Shown here one piece after another: positions 15,830 through 24,926 of a DNA stretch of 64,000 nucleotides (the first letter of the stretch is position 1; each line of letters opens with the position of its first letter). A program made the position numbers and the translations under genes. Origin of the DNA: Gammaproteobacteria bacterium. GTDB lineage: Bacteria; Gemmatimonadota; Gemmatimonadetes; Longimicrobiales; Gaopeijiaceae. The stretch lies in contig JAPPMM010000016.1 of assembly GCA_028819075.1 (NCBI GenBank), forward strand, positions 62,001 through 126,000, in the 5' to 3' direction. Below the pieces are notes generated by a model that was not told the origin of the DNA, did no database searches, and saw only the letters and a list, made by a program, of their open reading frames with translations.

Positions 15830-18325
15830 ATGATGCAGATAGCCCGGTCGAGGGAACGCATTCTTCCGCGTCCCATCGAGCAGGAGATGCGGGAGTCGTT
15901 CCTCGACTACTCGATGAGCGTCATCGTCCAGCGGGCGCTGCCGGATGTGCGCGACGGGCTCAAGCCGGTGCACCGGCGCATCCTCTTCGCCATGCACGAG
16001 CTGGGGCTGGCCCCGGAGCGGAGCTACAAGAAGAGCGCCACCGTGGTCGGGGACGTGCTGGGCAAGTACCACCCGCACGGGGACAGCGCCGTCTACGACG
16101 CCCTGGTGCGCATGGTGCAGGATTTCTCGCTGCGTTATCCGCTGGTGGACGGTCAGGGCAACTTCGGTTCCATCGACGGGGATCCGGCGGCGGCGTACCG
16201 GTACACCGAGGCGCGCCTCTCGCGGGTGGCCGCCGATCTTCTGACCGACATCGCCCGGGACACCGTCGACTGGACGCCCAACTTCGACGACCGCCTGCAG
16301 GAGCCGGTCGTGGTGCCCTCGCGGCTCCCCAACCTGCTGATGAACGGCAGCGCCGGGATCGCGGTGGGGATGAGCACGAACGTGCCGCCGCACAACCTCG
16401 GGGAGCTGGTTGCGGCGATCAGGAAGCTGACGGACGATGAGGAGCCGACGCTGGACGAGCTGATGGAGGTCATTCCCGGGCCGGATTTTCCGACCGGCGG
16501 CTTCATCGTCGGGCGCAAGGGCATCCGGGAGATGTACCGCACCGGCCGGGGACGCATCGTCATGCGGGCGCGCGTGGTGCGCGAGAAGATCCGCGGCGGA
16601 AGGGAGCAGCTGGTGATTGCCGAGCTGCCCTACGCCACCTCGAAGTCCAAGATCATCGCCCAGATCGCGGGGCTGTCGCGCAAGGGTTCGCTGTCCGAGG
16701 TGTCCAACCTGCGCGACGAATCCGACCGCGACGGCGTCCGCCTGGTCATCGAGCTGAAGCGCGGCGCCGATGCCGGCACGGTGCTGAAGCGGCTTTTCCG
16801 GCGCACCGGCCTGCAATCCACCTTCGGCGCCATTATGCTGGCGCTGGACCGGGGCGAGCCGCGCGAGTTCACCCTGAAGGAAATGCTGGAGCGCTTCCGC
16901 GATCACCGCGTGGAGGTCATCCGGCGACGGTCGCAGCATGAGCTGGCCAAGGCGGAAGACCGCGCGCACGTCGTCGAGGGCATGCTGCGCGCCCTCGATT
17001 TCATCGATGAGGTGATCGCGATCATCCGCTCATCGGAGGATCGCGCGCAGGCGGCGGAGCGGCTGCAGGACGAGCTGGATCTCTCCGAGCGGCAGGCCGG
17101 CGCCATACTGGACATGCAGTTGGCGCGCCTGACCTCGCTCGAGCGCCAGAAGCTGGAGGACGAGCTTGTCGGGCTGCGAAAGACCATCCGCCGGCTCCGC
17201 CACATCCTGTCGAGCGAGTACCGGCAGCTCCAGGTGATGCTGGAGGAGCTGGAGGAGGGGGTGCGGAAGTTCGGCGACGCGCGCCGCACGACCATTCTGG
17301 ACAGAAAGGCCGCCTCGAAGGAGACCGTGGAGGCCGCGGAGGCGGACGAGGATGTGGTGGTCACCGTCAGCCACCAGGGGTTCGTGAAGCGCATGCCCGT
17401 GCACCTGTACCGCCGCCGGCTGGCGAGCGGGAAGCTGCTCGCGGGGATGGCGCGCTACCCGGACGATTACATAGAGCGCCTCTTCGTGGCGCGCACCCAG
17501 GGGTGGATCCTCGCGTTCACGGAAGGCGGCCATGTCCACTTCCTGAGCGTGGCCGACGTTCCCGAGAGCGGGCTGGCGTCGCGCGGGCAGTCCCTGTATG
17601 CCCTGACGGAGGGCAATCGGGCGGATCCGTTCACGGCGCTGCTGCAGGTCGACAGCCTGACCGCGGACGGGCACGTGGTGTTCGTGACCGAGCGGGGCAC
17701 GGTGAAGCGGACGCGCCTGTCGGAGTTCTCGAACCCGCGGGCGGTCGGGCTGGCCGCCTCCCGGGTGCGGCCGGGCGACCGCATCGTCACGGTGATGCTC
17801 TCCGAGGGCGGTGCCGACGTCATGCTGGCGACGCGCAACGGGCGTGCGATCCGTTTCGCCGAGGGGCAGGTGCCGGTCGTGGGTCGGACCGCGTTCGGGG
17901 TGAAGGGCATCCGGCTGCGCGGCGACGACCTGGTGGTGTCCGCTCTCCTGATCCGCCGGGAAGGCACGGTGCTGGCCGTGTCCGACCAGGGGTGGGGCCG
18001 GCGCACGGACGTGAGCGACTACCCGCGGCAGAAGCGCGGCGGCCTGGGCGTGGTCCTGCCTCCGCCCGGCGACCGCCAGGGAAGCTTGATCGGCGCGATC
18101 GAGGTCCTCGACCAGGACGCGGTCATGCTGGTGACGGCGGCGGGTCGCATCACCCAGGTGGTGGCGGGGGACGTGCCGGTCACCGGGAAGGGCGCGCGCG
18201 GCAGGCCGCTGGCCGAGGTGGAAGTGGGCGACCGCGTGGTCCGGCTGACCCGCACCCAGGGGGGTGGGGGGTCACCGGAGAAGACGGCACGAGAGGAGAC
18301 GGCGCCGCTCTTCGCCGGCTCATGA
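15830..18325 (+). CDS. gyrA: GyrA-family type IIA topoisomerase subunit A
   Basis: An 831-residue DNA gyrase A-type subunit, which cuts and rejoins both strands of DNA with a GyrB partner. The catalytic Tyr is Tyr125 in [12 protein letters not shown]. The quinolone region [10 protein letters not shown] has Ser86 and Asp90, equal to E. coli Ser83 and Asp87, the susceptible state. The breakage-reunion and coiled-coil tower regions are followed by a C-terminal beta-pinwheel. The GyrA box is a variant, QKRGGLG at 734-740, rather than QRRGGKG, so wrapping ability is uncertain and a ParC-like role is possible. No gyrB or parE lies nearby. The stop overlaps the next gene as ATGA. Confidence 0.9.
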   Translation: MMQIARSRERILPRPIEQEMRESFLDYSMSVIVQRALPDVRDGLKPVHRRILFAMHELGLAPERSYKKSATVVGDVLGKYHPHGDSAVYDALVRMVQDFSLRYPLVDGQGNFGSIDGDPAAAYRYTEARLSRVAADLLTDIARDTVDWTPNFDDRLQEPVVVPSRLPNLLMNGSAGIAVGMSTNVPPHNLGELVAAIRKLTDDEEPTLDELMEVIPGPDFPTGGFIVGRKGIREMYRTGRGRIVMRARVVREKIRGGREQLVIAELPYATSKSKIIAQIAGLSRKGSLSEVSNLRDESDRDGVRLVIELKRGADAGTVLKRLFRRTGLQSTFGAIMLALDRGEPREFTLKEMLERFRDHRVEVIRRRSQHELAKAEDRAHVVEGMLRALDFIDEVIAIIRSSEDRAQAAERLQDELDLSERQAGAILDMQLARLTSLERQKLEDELVGLRKTIRRLRHILSSEYRQLQVMLEELEEGVRKFGDARRTTILDRKAASKETVEAAEADEDVVVTVSHQGFVKRMPVHLYRRRLASGKLLAGMARYPDDYIERLFVARTQGWILAFTEGGHVHFLSVADVPESGLASRGQSLYALTEGNRADPFTALLQVDSLTADGHVVFVTERGTVKRTRLSEFSNPRAVGLAASRVRPGDRIVTVMLSEGGADVMLATRNGRAIRFAEGQVPVVGRTAFGVKGIRLRGDDLVVSALLIRREGTVLAVSDQGWGRRTDVSDYPRQKRGGLGVVLPPPGDRQGSLIGAIEVLDQDAVMLVTAAGRITQVVAGDVPVTGKGARGRPLAEVEVGDRVVRLTRTQGGGGSPEKTAREETAPLFAGS

Positions 18326-21300
18326 CACGACGGAGATCACGCGTCTGGGTGCTGGGCTTCTGCACCGCCCTGCTGGCCGTTTGCTCGGACGACCCGGCGC
18401 CGACCGCTCCGACCTCTACTCCTCCGCCTTCTCCGCCCGAGCAGACCGATACGGCCGACCGGGCCGCGCTCATCGCCTTCTACAACGCGACGGGCGGACC
18501 GCAGTGGCATGAGCAGAGGAACTGGAACACCACCGAGAGCATCAGCAACTGGCACGGGGTATTGACCAATCCGGCCGGCTTCGTCACCGAGCTGTCGCTC
18601 CCGGGCAACAACCTGTCGGGAACGCTCCCGCCCGTCCTCGGAGACCTCGCGCACCTGAGATGGCTGGTGCTGGACGAAAACGAGTTGACGGGTCCGGTGC
18701 CGCCTGAACTCGCAGATCTGGCGCATCTGGAGTGGCTGGTCCTTAACGACAACGAGCTGACGGGTCCGGTCCCTCCTGAACTGGGGGATCTGGCCCAACT
18801 GGAATGGCTGATCCTGAGCGACAACGAGCTGACGGGTCCGGTCCCCGCCGATTTGGGAAAGCTGAGCCGGTTGACCATTCTCGATCTGACCGACAACAGC
18901 TTCGACGGGACGATTCCGGCGGGACTCGGTGCACTGTCGCGCCTCGACTCCTTGGAGCTTGGCAACAACGAGCTGTCCGGCCCGATTCCGGCCGAGTTGG
19001 GCGACCTGGATTCTCTGCGGAGGCTGCGCCTGTCGTACAATCAACTCTCGGGTGCCATGCCGCCGGAACTTGGCAAGCTGACGAGGCTCACGTACCTGAG
19101 CGTCGCCCGCAACCAACTGTCCGGCCCGATTCCGGCGGAACTGGCGAGTCTTGGTGCGATTGAATTTCTGTCGGTTTCGCGTAACAGACTTACAGGCCCG
19201 ATCCCGCGCGAATTGGGAGGTCTGGCCGGGCTGGAATGGCTGCATCTCTACGACAACGAGTTCACCGGTCAAGTCCCGGTCTCGCTGGGAGACCTGTCGG
19301 AACTGGTGTTGCTCTGGATTCACGAAAACCGGCTTTCCGGTCCCCTTCCCGAGGCATTGGGCAACCTCACAGCGCTGCGTTGGCTGCGCGTTGATGAGAA
19401 CCACGATGTGACCGGCTTATTGCCACGGAGCCTGCTCGACCTGGAGTTCCTGTGGGAGTTGTCGTACGGAGCGACCGACCTGTGCGCTCAGGTCGACGAC
19501 AAGTTCCAGGAGTGGCTGCGCAAGATTCCGGAGGGAAACAGGACAGATTGCGATGCCGCGCAGGTCGATCGACTCGCGCTCATCAGCCTGCACGATGTGA
19601 CCGGCGGCCCGTCTTGGGCGAACCGGGCGGCGTGGGGGACGGACGCTCCCCTGCAAGAATGGCACGGCGTGGCCACCGAGGACGAACGTGTCGTGGGGGT
19701 GGCGCTGCCCGCCAACGGATTGTCCGGTCCGCTGCCTTCAGAGATCGTCAACCTTACTGAACTCAGGGTGGTCGACCTGACTGAAAACGACCTGTCCGGC
19801 GCGCTTCCGAGCCCCATCGCCACGTTGCAGGGACTGACCGAGCTCCGCCTGGGCCGGAATTCGGGGCTGCAGGGCGCGCTGCCGTTCGCCCTCCGGCAGC
19901 TGGAGCGCGTGCGCGTGCTGCTCCACGATGGCACCGGCCTGTGCGCGTCTCCTTCACCAGGCTTTCAGGCATGGTACACCGCAATTGAGGAGACGGCAGG
20001 CGCCACCTGCGACAACCCGGATCAGGTCACGGTGTCCCTGCCGATGGTCTATCTCACCCAATCGGTCCAAACGCCCTCTCGGAGCGTGCGTCTGGTCGCC
20101 AACCGGGACGCGCTGTTGAGGGCATTCATCACGGCCAGGGAACCGAGAGGTTTTTTCGAGCCCGAGGTCGTGGCGGTATTCACGGCCTCGGACGGGAGCG
20201 AGGTTCATCGCGCGGCCATGACGCGCGATGGCAACCAGATCCCCGCAGAGGCGAAAGAGGGCGATCTTGAGCTGTCCTACAACGCCGTGATTCCCGCCGA
20301 GGTCATCGTCCCGGGCGTCGAGATGGTCGTCGAGGTCGATCCTGACGGAACTCTGCCCATCACCGCCGAAAGCGAAACCCGTTTCCCGGACGAGGGCTCC
20401 GAGTCGCTGAGCGTGGTGGAAGTGCCTCCGATACAGCTCACTCTGGTTCCGGTCATGGAGATCGCGGAGCCCGACACGTCGGTTCTGGATTGGGTGCGCG
20501 CCATCACCGCCGAGAGCCCCGAACTGGGCTTGCTGAGGCAAGCGTTCCCATTCTCCGACTTCACCGTCCATCGGCGCGCACCCCATTACACGTCTCTGGA
20601 CCTCACCACTTCATCCGGGCAAGTCAGGCTCCTGAGCGAGCTCGACGCGCTACGAGCATTGAGAGGCAGCACGGAGTACTACTATGGGGTCGCGGCAAGC
20701 GTGAACGGTTTCGTCCGGGGTCGCGGTCAGCTACCGGGGTGGGTAGGCATGGGCGAGGCCAGCCCCTTTACCCTGGCACACGAAGTCGGACACAATCTCT
20801 CGCTCGAGCACGCACCATGCGGCGGTCCCAGCGGCGTCGATCCGGCGTTCCCCTACCCGGACGGAAGCATCGGCGTTTGGGGATACGACTTCCGCAATGG
20901 ATCAACGGTGCCTCCCGACCGCGGCAAGGACGTCATGACCTACTGCCAGACGTTGCCATGGCTCAGCGACTACCATTTCGAGAAGGTGATCGACCATCGC
21001 GCAGAGTTGGCGGGGGATGCCGCCAGCGTCGCGGCGGCAGCATCGATCCGGAATTCGGGCATGCTGGTGCTGTGGGGTGGGCTCGTCGATGACGAGTTGT
21101 GGATCGATCCGGTGTTCTCGATGCATGCAGCAGCAAGGCTTCCCAAGGCGCCGGGTCCGTACCGCATTCGCGGAACCGACTCGGACGGTCAGGCACTGTT
21201 CTCACTGGACTTCACGCCCACCGAGGACGGCCACGGCGGCAGGCACTTCTTCTTCACGGTGCCGATCGAGCCCGGTTGGGAGAACTCGCTCGACCGCATC

Positions 21301-21504
21301 ACGCTGACGGGGCCGGAAGGCGGGGCGTACCTGGACCAGACCGACGAGCGCCGTATTACCGTGGTCACCGAGCACGGGACGGGTCGCATTCGAGCAATCC
21401 TGCGGGACTGGGACGGGGCGCTGCCGGACGTGCTCAGGAACGCATCCGACCTGGAAGTGAGCATGACCCGCGGACCCAAGGAGGCGGTGCGGCTGCGGAG
21501 GTGA
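18322..21504 (+). CDS. Secreted plant-type LRR protein fused to a metzincin-like protease
   Basis: A 1060-residue exported protein. A signal peptide ends near [11 protein letters not shown], possibly lipidated. Two copies of a DRxALIxxxxxTGGPxW cap (about 48 and 415) start two LRR blocks of 24-residue plant-type repeats with NELTGPVP or NQLSGPIP turns. About nine repeats occupy 80-370 and a shorter block covers 455-530. The C-terminal half has H820-E-V-G-H824-N-L-S-L-E-H830 and a later DVMTYC, the zinc site and Met-turn of metzincin-type proteases. It starts within the gyrA stop codon. The N-terminal extension of the open frame antisense to nothing but inside gyrA is rejected as a shadow. Surface or secreted degradation or binding of an unknown partner is inferred. 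Confidence 0.85.
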   Translation: MTRRRSRVWVLGFCTALLAVCSDDPAPTAPTSTPPPSPPEQTDTADRAALIAFYNATGGPQWHEQRNWNTTESISNWHGVLTNPAGFVTELSLPGNNLSGTLPPVLGDLAHLRWLVLDENELTGPVPPELADLAHLEWLVLNDNELTGPVPPELGDLAQLEWLILSDNELTGPVPADLGKLSRLTILDLTDNSFDGTIPAGLGALSRLDSLELGNNELSGPIPAELGDLDSLRRLRLSYNQLSGAMPPELGKLTRLTYLSVARNQLSGPIPAELASLGAIEFLSVSRNRLTGPIPRELGGLAGLEWLHLYDNEFTGQVPVSLGDLSELVLLWIHENRLSGPLPEALGNLTALRWLRVDENHDVTGLLPRSLLDLEFLWELSYGATDLCAQVDDKFQEWLRKIPEGNRTDCDAAQVDRLALISLHDVTGGPSWANRAAWGTDAPLQEWHGVATEDERVVGVALPANGLSGPLPSEIVNLTELRVVDLTENDLSGALPSPIATLQGLTELRLGRNSGLQGALPFALRQLERVRVLLHDGTGLCASPSPGFQAWYTAIEETAGATCDNPDQVTVSLPMVYLTQSVQTPSRSVRLVANRDALLRAFITAREPRGFFEPEVVAVFTASDGSEVHRAAMTRDGNQIPAEAKEGDLELSYNAVIPAEVIVPGVEMVVEVDPDGTLPITAESETRFPDEGSESLSVVEVPPIQLTLVPVMEIAEPDTSVLDWVRAITAESPELGLLRQAFPFSDFTVHRRAPHYTSLDLTTSSGQVRLLSELDALRALRGSTEYYYGVAASVNGFVRGRGQLPGWVGMGEASPFTLAHEVGHNLSLEHAPCGGPSGVDPAFPYPDGSIGVWGYDFRNGSTVPPDRGKDVMTYCQTLPWLSDYHFEKVIDHRAELAGDAASVAAAASIRNSGMLVLWGGLVDDELWIDPVFSMHAAARLPKAPGPYRIRGTDSDGQALFSLDFTPTEDGHGGRHFFFTVPIEPGWENSLDRITLTGPEGGAYLDQTDERRITVVTEHGTGRIRAILRDWDGALPDVLRNASDLEVSMTRGPKEAVRLRR

Positions 21505-21548
21505 CGGGACGGCTGGCGGCCGCGCCGCCGCCCCCGCCCCCTCATCCA

Positions 21549-22010
21549 CTACTCCACGTACGCCCACAGCCACTCCCGGCTCTCGCGATCCAGCGCGCGG
21601 GTGTCGCGCACGTGGTAGAGGTCGCCCGAGACGTCCCGGATCAGGAAGCTCGAATCTGACAGCTGACGGGGCCAGTCGTCGCGCCTGGTCTGAAAGGAGC
21701 GCGGACCCTGGCGCGTCTCGACCCGCCAGTACCGGATCTCCACTTCGTCGTCCACCGCGTGAATGCGCGTCACCTCCAGCACGAAGCCGGCCGCCGCGAG
21801 CGCGTCTTCGAGGGCCGCGCGCGATCCCGGGTCGAGCTTGCGGAGGTCGCGCACCAGGGCAACCTCGTCCTCCTCGGCATCCCGCAGCGAGACGAACCGC
21901 CCCGGCTCCGACCAGGGAAAGCACCGGTGCACCTTCACGCGGACCTCGCGGTCTCCGGTCCGCGCCCATAGCTGTCCGTCGATGTGTCGCTCCAACCGCA
22001 GGCCTTGCAT
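21549..22010 (-). CDS. DUF1854 protein, cyanophycin-associated type
   Basis: A 153-residue soluble protein matching the DUF1854 pattern: VRCxPWSEPGRFVSLRDAEEDE-like start, then VEIRYWRVETRQGPRSF and a C-terminal LIRDVSGDLYHV-RD. In many bacteria DUF1854 genes stand next to a specific ABC exporter in cyanophycin loci. The same adjacency is seen here, four bases from the stop of the upstream ABC gene. The function of DUF1854 is not known. No cyanophycin synthetase or cyanophycinase is in this window. Confidence 0.82.
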   Translation of the reverse strand: MQGLRLERHIDGQLWARTGDREVRVKVHRCFPWSEPGRFVSLRDAEEDEVALVRDLRKLDPGSRAALEDALAAAGFVLEVTRIHAVDDEVEIRYWRVETRQGPRSFQTRRDDWPRQLSDSSFLIRDVSGDLYHVRDTRALDRESREWLWAYVE

Positions 22011-22013
22011 GTC

Positions 22014-24359
22014 TCAATCCTCCCGTCGTCGTGGACGCTGCAGTTCCAACTGCATCTCGTGCAGACGGCGATAGATGCCGTCCGGGTGCGCCAGCAGCTC
22101 CTCGTGCGTGCCGGCTTCCGCCAGCCTGCCGTCCTTCATCACGAAGAGGCGCGATGCCCGGTGCAGGGTGGACAGCCGGTGCGCGATCGCGAACACGGTG
22201 CGCCCGGCCACCAGCCGGTCCAGCGCCTCCTGAATCTTCCGCTCCGTCTCCGTGTCCACGGCACTGGTGGCCTCGTCCAGAATGAGGATGCGCGGGTCGT
22301 GCAGGATCGCCCGCGCGATCGACACCCGCTGCCTCTCTCCGCCGGAAAGCGTCTGTCCGCGTTCTCCCACCACGGTGTCGTAGCCGTGCGGCAAGCGGCA
22401 GATGAAGTCGTGCGCGTTGGCGGCCATTCCCGCTTCGATCACCCGCTCCAGATCCGCCTCCGGATGTCCGTAGCGGATGTTCTCGACGACGGTGCCGTGG
22501 AACAGGTACGGGTCCTGGAGCACCATGCCCATCTGGCGGCGGTAGTGCCCGATCTCGAGTGACCTGATGTCGACGCCGTCGATGCGGATGCTCCCGCCCG
22601 TGGTGTCGTGGAAGCGCGCGATCAGGTTGACGACCGTCGTCTTCCCGCCTCCGGACGGCCCCACCAACCCGATCATCTCGCCGAGCTCGACGTCGAAGCT
22701 CACCCCGCGCAGGACCTGCCGTACGCCGTCGTACCCGAACGTCACCGAATCGAAGGACACGCGGCCCGCGAGCGGTTCCAGGCGCACCGGCCGCGGCTGC
22801 TCAACGATCTCCGGTTCGGTGTCGAGCACCTCGAAGACGCGGTGCGCCGAGCTTGTCGCGCGGTTCATGGTGCGCGCCATCTGGCCGATGATCTCCACCG
22901 GCCCGATGAACATGGTGGTGTAGAGCAGGAACGAGACGAAGGTCCCAGCCGACAGGCCGGGGTCCGCGCCTGGCCCCTCGAGCAGCCGCGGCAGAGCGAA
23001 GGCCCACACGGCCACCGTGGTCCCGTGCACCGCAAGCATCAGCCCCGGCCAGAAGGTCGTCCACATTCGGTGGATACGGTTGTACTCCTCCGTAACGCTC
23101 GCATTGCGCCGGTCGAAGCGCCGCGTCTCGCGCGCCTCCTGGTTGAAGGTCTTCACCACGCGCATGCCGGGGATCGTGTCCGAGAGGATGTCGGTCACGC
23201 CGGACCACTTGCGCCACGCGCGCATGAACAGGCGCTGGATGCGTTCGCCGTGCAGGTAGATGGCCCAGCAGAAAACCGGAACCGGCGCCGTCATCACCAG
23301 CCCGAGCTTCCAGTCCAGGGTCAGCAGCACGATGCCGAGTCCCGTCAGCATCACCAGCGACAGCGACACGTCGACCACTCCGAAGGCCAGGAATTCCCAT
23401 AGCCGGTCGGTGTCCGAACTCACGCGCGTAATGATGCTTCCGGTCTTCTTGCGCATGTAGAAGGACATGGAGAGCCGCTGGAGATGCTCGTACAACTCGG
23501 TGCGCAGGTCACGCGCGACCCACTCGCCCAGCACAGAGAGCATGCGCAGCCGCACGAGGGCGCCCACCTGGCGCACGACGTAGACCAGCGCCATCGCTCC
23601 CACCGCGACCCATGCCGCCAGCGCGCCCCGGGAGACATCCAGCGTGCCGTCCTGCACCGGCTGGATGACATCGTCCAACAGGTATCCGGCGAGGTAGGGC
23701 GGGATCAGGCTCACCAGGGTGATCAATCCCGCCGCCGCCAGCCCGGCGGTTACCTCCTTTCGGTACGGCCGCAGGTAGCCGAGCAACCTCCAGATCACGG
23801 CTACGCGAGAGCCCGCGACGATGGCCTGGGCTTCGCGGATCGGTCCCGCCACGCTCTCGGCGTAGGTTTCGTCCGGGGCCGCCGACTCGATGCGTCTGCC
23901 GCGCAACCGCTCCTCGACGACGAAGCGCAGATTCTCCATCGCGCGCCGCTGCCTGTGCGTGTAGCGCACCGTGGCGAGCGGCGGCTCGTCCGGCTCGGCC
24001 AGAAAGGACAACACGGTGCCGGAGAGGCCCGGTGATTCGCTGACCGCCTTGATCGCGGAGCGTGGAACGCTGTGTATCTCCCATTCTCCAGGCGCACTCT
24101 CGTCGGGAGTGTCGTGACCTGCGGTCCCCCGCCGCGCTACCGCCAGGTGCTCCGGTCCCAGGGCGACCCAGGTCTCCGCCAAGCGGAGCCCGGGGTCCAG
24201 GTCGGCCAGGGCGTAGAGCTGCACCGGTGCACCGCTCCACGCCGCCTCGATGGCGTCCCTCGCCCCGGCGGGCATTCTCGCTGGCTGGTTGGTGTACCGG
24301 GTGACGATTTCGCGGTCCATTCCCCCGCCGCGCCTCTTCATCTCCTCGCTCTGTCGCAT
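22014..24359 (-). CDS. ABC exporter (membrane plus ATPase), DUF1854-associated
   Basis: A 781-residue half-transporter that likely works as a homodimer in the inner membrane. An N-terminal soluble region of about 180 residues precedes a six-helix exporter domain (about 190-490) and an ATPase (about 530-770). The ATPase has Walker A GPSGGGKTT, signature TLSGGERQRVS and Walker B RILILDEATS. The long N-terminal extension together with the DUF1854 neighbour is typical of the cyanophycin-associated ABC family; the cargo is not known. The ATG at 24359 has GGAG seven bases upstream; ATGs at 24341 and 24320 are alternatives. A strong hairpin lies just upstream in the leader. Confidence 0.87.
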   Translation of the reverse strand: MRQSEEMKRRGGGMDREIVTRYTNQPARMPAGARDAIEAAWSGAPVQLYALADLDPGLRLAETWVALGPEHLAVARRGTAGHDTPDESAPGEWEIHSVPRSAIKAVSESPGLSGTVLSFLAEPDEPPLATVRYTHRQRRAMENLRFVVEERLRGRRIESAAPDETYAESVAGPIREAQAIVAGSRVAVIWRLLGYLRPYRKEVTAGLAAAGLITLVSLIPPYLAGYLLDDVIQPVQDGTLDVSRGALAAWVAVGAMALVYVVRQVGALVRLRMLSVLGEWVARDLRTELYEHLQRLSMSFYMRKKTGSIITRVSSDTDRLWEFLAFGVVDVSLSLVMLTGLGIVLLTLDWKLGLVMTAPVPVFCWAIYLHGERIQRLFMRAWRKWSGVTDILSDTIPGMRVVKTFNQEARETRRFDRRNASVTEEYNRIHRMWTTFWPGLMLAVHGTTVAVWAFALPRLLEGPGADPGLSAGTFVSFLLYTTMFIGPVEIIGQMARTMNRATSSAHRVFEVLDTEPEIVEQPRPVRLEPLAGRVSFDSVTFGYDGVRQVLRGVSFDVELGEMIGLVGPSGGGKTTVVNLIARFHDTTGGSIRIDGVDIRSLEIGHYRRQMGMVLQDPYLFHGTVVENIRYGHPEADLERVIEAGMAANAHDFICRLPHGYDTVVGERGQTLSGGERQRVSIARAILHDPRILILDEATSAVDTETERKIQEALDRLVAGRTVFAIAHRLSTLHRASRLFVMKDGRLAEAGTHEELLAHPDGIYRRLHEMQLELQRPRRRED

Positions 24360-24384
24360 TCTCTCTCACTCCGCAAAAGAAAAC

Positions 24385-24423
24385 GGCCCATCGAGTCCGC
24401 CGTGGAAGCGGACCCGATGGGCC
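24385..24423 (-). terminator. Strong bidirectional hairpin, terminator or attenuator
   Basis: The arms GGCCCATCGAGTCCGC (24385-24400) and GCGGACCCGATGGGCC (24408-24423) form a 16-position stem with one mismatch around a 7-base loop. Read on the minus strand it is followed by GTTTTCTTTT, ending about 12 bases from the ABC exporter start; on the plus strand a shorter TTTT follows. It looks like an intrinsic terminator. Because no minus-strand gene lies within 500 bases upstream, it may attenuate the exporter mRNA rather than end another gene. Confidence 0.75.
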
Positions 24424-24926
24424 GGACTTTTCTGGGAAAGCCCCTGGCTCTGTTAGGGTTCAGCCTCCCTGGGCGGGTCGCCCCCGGCGACGCGCGCGAC
24501 CGCGCGGCCTGCGGGCACGACGATCCGGAAACGCGCCGGAACGGGACGCACTCGCGCCCTCCGGGCCCGGATCGGATGGAACTGAAGGATTCTCATAAGC
24601 CGGTCGATGATAGGGGGAAGCCGTGCAGTGGCCCCTGTACGCACCGCCGATGCATCGGGTTTCAGGTTTCCTTCGCGGACCTGCGGCCCGTCCGGCGAGT
24701 GGAGTCCGGGCCTTCAACGCCCCCGGTCACCCTTGCAGCCGGTTTGACGATTACGGTATTCTCGTGCTCCCAAGCCGGTGGATCGCTGTCTGATTGCAGG
24801 AGCTGATCCATCCGTGACATAATCGGCGCGCTTTCGGCGCGGAAGAAGGCGCCAAGCCACGAAGCCGCGCAGAGCAGTTGACATGAAATCGAGACCTTCG
24901 GCTCCCACTGCGAGACGGAGCACACC
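24424..24926. other. Gene-free stretch upstream of the GPP34-P450 gene
   Basis: About 500 bases with no convincing open frame on either strand; those present have no ribosome site and no family pattern. It should hold the promoter of the plus-strand fusion gene and, if the exporter has a long leader, the minus-strand promoter. I recognise no operator, riboswitch or repeat here. Confidence 0.5.

Noticed and set aside
17503..18321. Long plus-strand frame feeding into the LRR protease
   Set aside because: It lies in another frame of gyrA, is Arg/Gly/Pro-rich nonsense, and the signal peptide begins at the ATG at 18322.
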